A stretch of 7,668 nt of DNA from an uncultured Candidatus Saccharibacteria bacterium (GTDB lineage: Bacteria; Patescibacteria; Saccharimonadia; Saccharimonadales; UBA6022), in contig CAMLGO010000036.1 of NCBI GenBank assembly GCA_946479665.1, forward strand, positions 1 through 7,668, written 5' to 3'. Each line of letters begins with the position of its first letter. Within the stretch, counting starts at the first letter, position 1. Under the pieces are notes generated by a model, which was given only the letters and a program-made list of their open reading frames with translations, was not told the DNA's origin and ran no database searches. Below, in pieces: positions 6,207-7,668 of this stretch. A program made the translations under genes and the position numbers.

Positions 6207-6382
6207 GCGGCCGTCACCTGAACTGCAAGCCAAGCAGTAAAAATAAAAACGTTAATACCGACCGAAACGATCAACAGTGAGTTCTTAAAATCTTTGTTGG
6301 TTTGCTCAATAGAAGCAGCGGTGCTATTTTGGCTAAGCGTGTCGATGATACGAGTTGTGAGAGTTTTTGTTTTTTGTTTCAT
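6203..6382 (-). CDS. Small single-pass membrane protein of unknown function (59 aa)
   Basis: The ATG is at 6382 and the stop is TAA. Residues 1-34 are polar, with a Lys/Thr-rich start (MKQKTKTLTTR) and a Ser/Asn/Gln segment, followed by one hydrophobic helix of about 22 residues (SLLIVSVGINVFIFTAWLAV, 35-54) and a four- to five-residue tail ending VTAA. Lys/Arg lie before the helix, predicting an N-in tail-anchored topology. There is no Shine-Dalgarno before the ATG, and the predicted promoter lies so close that the message may be leaderless or nearly so. It has its own promoter with an operator-like palindrome and its own terminator, which supports a real, regulated gene. I do not recognise the family. 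A divisome accessory or toxin-like peptide cannot be distinguished from sequence. Confidence 0.68.
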   Translation of the reverse strand: MKQKTKTLTTRIIDTLSQNSTAASIEQTNKDFKNSLLIVSVGINVFIFTAWLAVQVTAA

Positions 6383-6391
6383 AATAATATT

Positions 6392-6420
6392 ACATTAGCA
6401 TAATGGTTATGCTATGTCAA
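6392..6420 (-). promoter_or_regulatory. Predicted promoter of the 59-aa membrane protein gene
   Basis: On the minus strand, TTGACA (6415-6420, full consensus) is followed 17 bp later by TAATGT (6392-6397), preceded by TG at the extended -10 position. The -10 hexamer itself is poor (three of six). Predicted transcription start falls within a few bases of the ATG at 6382, which fits the missing Shine-Dalgarno and suggests leaderless translation. The whole spacer is a palindrome (see next entry). Confidence 0.55.
6396..6414. promoter_or_regulatory. Operator-like palindrome inside the promoter spacer
   Basis: TAGCATAA (6396-6403) and TTATGCTA (6407-6414) are perfect 8-bp inverted arms around a 3-nt centre. 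They lie exactly between the -35 and -10 of the small-gene promoter. With one extra base on one side, the symmetry continues into ACA and TGT. A dimeric repressor bound here would exclude polymerase. No regulator gene is encoded nearby except mraZ, whose boxes are different, so the binding protein is unknown. Confidence 0.55.
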
Positions 6421-6437
6421 TATACATCGCTATATAA

Positions 6438-7151
6438 TTACATGTTACGCAACTGCTCAGCCTGAATCAGACTCGGCAAACCCCGGACTGTCGTCACTTG
6501 TTCGGGCACACTTCCTTGCTGTGACGGCAATAGTTCACCTGACAGCGAGTGCACCCAGTAGCCCCGTGCATCCGCGGGCAACCCATGAAATGCTCTGGCT
6601 TTATCATCCACCAACACAACCTCGTCAACCAACAGATCCGCTCTCGAGCCCACAATACTGGCAGGTACCACAAAACGACCGCCAAGCTCATCATGCCAAT
6701 CGGTAATAAGTATACCCTTTTCAGGATATGACGTAATGTGTGTCGGCACCTCACCGCACCCGGCGGCACGTATCTTAAGCCGCTGCCAGTCTGGATTGCC
6801 ATAGCTAATAATGGCATACGCAATAGCCTGAGTCTCAAGATATTGAAATAATTCCTCAGCACCCGGCTCGAGCAGCTGGTGTCGCATACCGCGTGCGCGT
6901 TCCAAAAAAAACTGCGCTACTCGATCATAGGTTGCCTGATCAATCTTTGTCACGTGGCGCAGATAGCCAAGCATATTGAATGAACCGCCCGAGGCCTCCA
7001 TCTCCTGACGAGCCGCCTCGAGCCGAGCAACGTCAAGCGGTGTCACCTCATTTACGACGGCTTCAAGCAGGCCGTATAATTGGTCGACATTACCAATACA
7101 CCGATCGAAATCGATTGCCCAAAAAGCACTAGGCCTTGCGAGAACGTTCAT
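6438..7151 (-). CDS. HAD-superfamily hydrolase-like protein
   Basis: With ATG 7151 the protein has 237 aa. It begins almost at once with motif I, WAIDFDRCIGN, containing the DxD pair (D14 nucleophile, D16 acid/base). A mainly helical cap region follows (about 20-100), then motif II as IISYGNPDW (Ser116), a Lys in SYPEKG (K145), and motif IV VVLVDDKARAF (D182, D183). All four catalytic elements of HAD phosphatases are present, but the substrate cannot be told; small-molecule phosphatase is the default. An upstream ATG at 7190 would lengthen the overlap with the preceding gene and has no ribosome site. ATG 7151 has a weak, close GAAGAA and overlaps the yvcK-like gene by 23 bp, so the pair is probably translationally coupled. 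It is separated from the dcw operon by a promoter and two terminators. Confidence 0.75.
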   Translation of the reverse strand: MNVLARPSAFWAIDFDRCIGNVDQLYGLLEAVVNEVTPLDVARLEAARQEMEASGGSFNMLGYLRHVTKIDQATYDRVAQFFLERARGMRHQLLEPGAEELFQYLETQAIAYAIISYGNPDWQRLKIRAAGCGEVPTHITSYPEKGILITDWHDELGGRFVVPASIVGSRADLLVDEVVLVDDKARAFHGLPADARGYWVHSLSGELLPSQQGSVPEQVTTVRGLPSLIQAEQLRNM

Positions 7152-7668
7152 ATTCTTCAAGAAAAGTTTTAACAACTCGCTCGGCATCATGGCGAATCAA
7201 TGATCGCGTCACTGGCAGAAAATCCGCCTTGTGCTCTTCTGCCATGCCACCAATGAAATGGCCGCCAATCGCTTTGTAGTGCGCGCTAGCAAGCACATCA
7301 GTGTCATGTTCAACCAAATAGGCACCTTCCTGTTTATAACGCTCAGCAACGCTTGCAGTCGGATGCTCTTCATTGTAAATGACATAGTCAAGGCACCGAC
7401 CGCCAGCAAACCGCTCGATCTCAGACGCGTGATCGCTCACCGTGAATCCGGCAGTCTGTCCTTCTTTTGTTACAAGGTTGCAGACATACGCGACTGTTGC
7501 TTTTGTACGTCGAAGCGCATCACCGATACCGTCAATGACAAGAAGAGGTCCGAGCGAAGTATAGAGGTCACCCGGAGAAATAATCACAAGGTCAGCCTGC
7601 TCAATCGCTGCGATAGCCGTTGGATTTGGCGCAGGGTTCGGTATGAGTGAAAGTGTCGCACGACGCGG
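7129..7668 (-). CDS. yvcK: YvcK/CofD-like family protein, C-terminal part (5' end outside window)
   Basis: The frame is open from the right edge to TAG at 7129, giving the last 179 residues; usual length is about 310-330, so roughly half is present. Recognisable blocks are AIAAIEQADLVIISPGDLYT, matching the AI-ADlivlGPGSLYTS block of the family, then SLGPLLVIDGIGDALRRTKA, YVCNLVTKEGQT (canonical YVCNlMTQpGET) and TVSDHASEIERF. Bacterial YvcK proteins bind UDP-sugars and affect cell shape and wall synthesis under gluconeogenic growth; the related archaeal CofD makes coenzyme F420. The glycines are partly replaced here (SPGD for GPGS). Proximity to dcw genes and absence of F420 genes favour the YvcK-type role, but the N-terminal half would be needed to decide. 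Confidence 0.8.
   Translation of the reverse strand, partial: PRRATLSLIPNPAPNPTAIAAIEQADLVIISPGDLYTSLGPLLVIDGIGDALRRTKATVAYVCNLVTKEGQTAGFTVSDHASEIERFAGGRCLDYVIYNEEHPTASVAERYKQEGAYLVEHDTDVLASAHYKAIGGHFIGGMAEEHKADFLPVTRSLIRHDAERVVKTFLEEYERSRKA

Noticed and set aside
1..7668. CRISPR arrays, tRNA or rRNA genes, transposase genes
   Set aside because: No regularly spaced direct repeats, no tRNA-like cloverleaf or rRNA segments and no transposase motifs were found on either strand.

Overview
This window is the start of a division and cell-wall (dcw) gene cluster, with every gene on the minus strand. In transcription order, from high to low coordinates, it holds: the C-terminal part of a YvcK/CofD-like protein, a HAD-like hydrolase, a 59-residue single-pass membrane protein, then mraZ, rsmH (mraW), an FtsL-like gene, ftsI, mraY and most of ftsW, which runs off the left edge. 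Gene content, compactness and divergent but motif-complete proteins suggest a Candidate Phyla Radiation bacterium, most likely Saccharibacteria (TM7). That assignment is inferred from overall resemblance only. The standard code reads every gene without interruption. The nine stop codons visible are seven TAA and two TAG, with no TGA.

Right part (6383-7668): the yvcK-like gene and the HAD gene overlap by 23 bp and form one transcription unit. Below them a separate promoter, whose 17-bp spacer is filled by a near-perfect operator-like palindrome, drives the 59-aa membrane protein. Two hairpins, the second bidirectional, insulate this part from the dcw operon.

Middle part (5916-6120): a palindrome carrying a perfect DnaA box lies upstream of a good sigma70-type promoter. 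Three pentamers (GGGGT, TGGGT, TGGGT) with exact 10-bp period sit between its -35 and -10. They match the known layout of MraZ operators, so mraZ probably represses its own operon.

Left part (1-5915): mraZ is followed by an unusual 335-bp gap to the preferred rsmH start. This gap contains a 30-bp, 28-pair inverted repeat enclosing a 186-nt loop that is A/C-rich on the transcript strand. Between rsmH and ftsL is a second non-canonical gap with a 23-codon reading frame that has a good Shine-Dalgarno sequence, followed by a perfect 12-bp hairpin with no T-tract. From ftsL onward the genes are tightly packed (16 nt, 1 nt, 1 nt) and probably translationally coupled.

Functionally, RsmH methylates 16S rRNA, MraY makes lipid I, FtsW polymerises lipid II into glycan, FtsI cross-links it at the septum, and FtsL connects these enzymes to the divisome. 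MraZ sets expression. The least explained elements are the inverted repeat, the small frame plus hairpin, the DnaA-box palindrome and the operator-bearing promoter.
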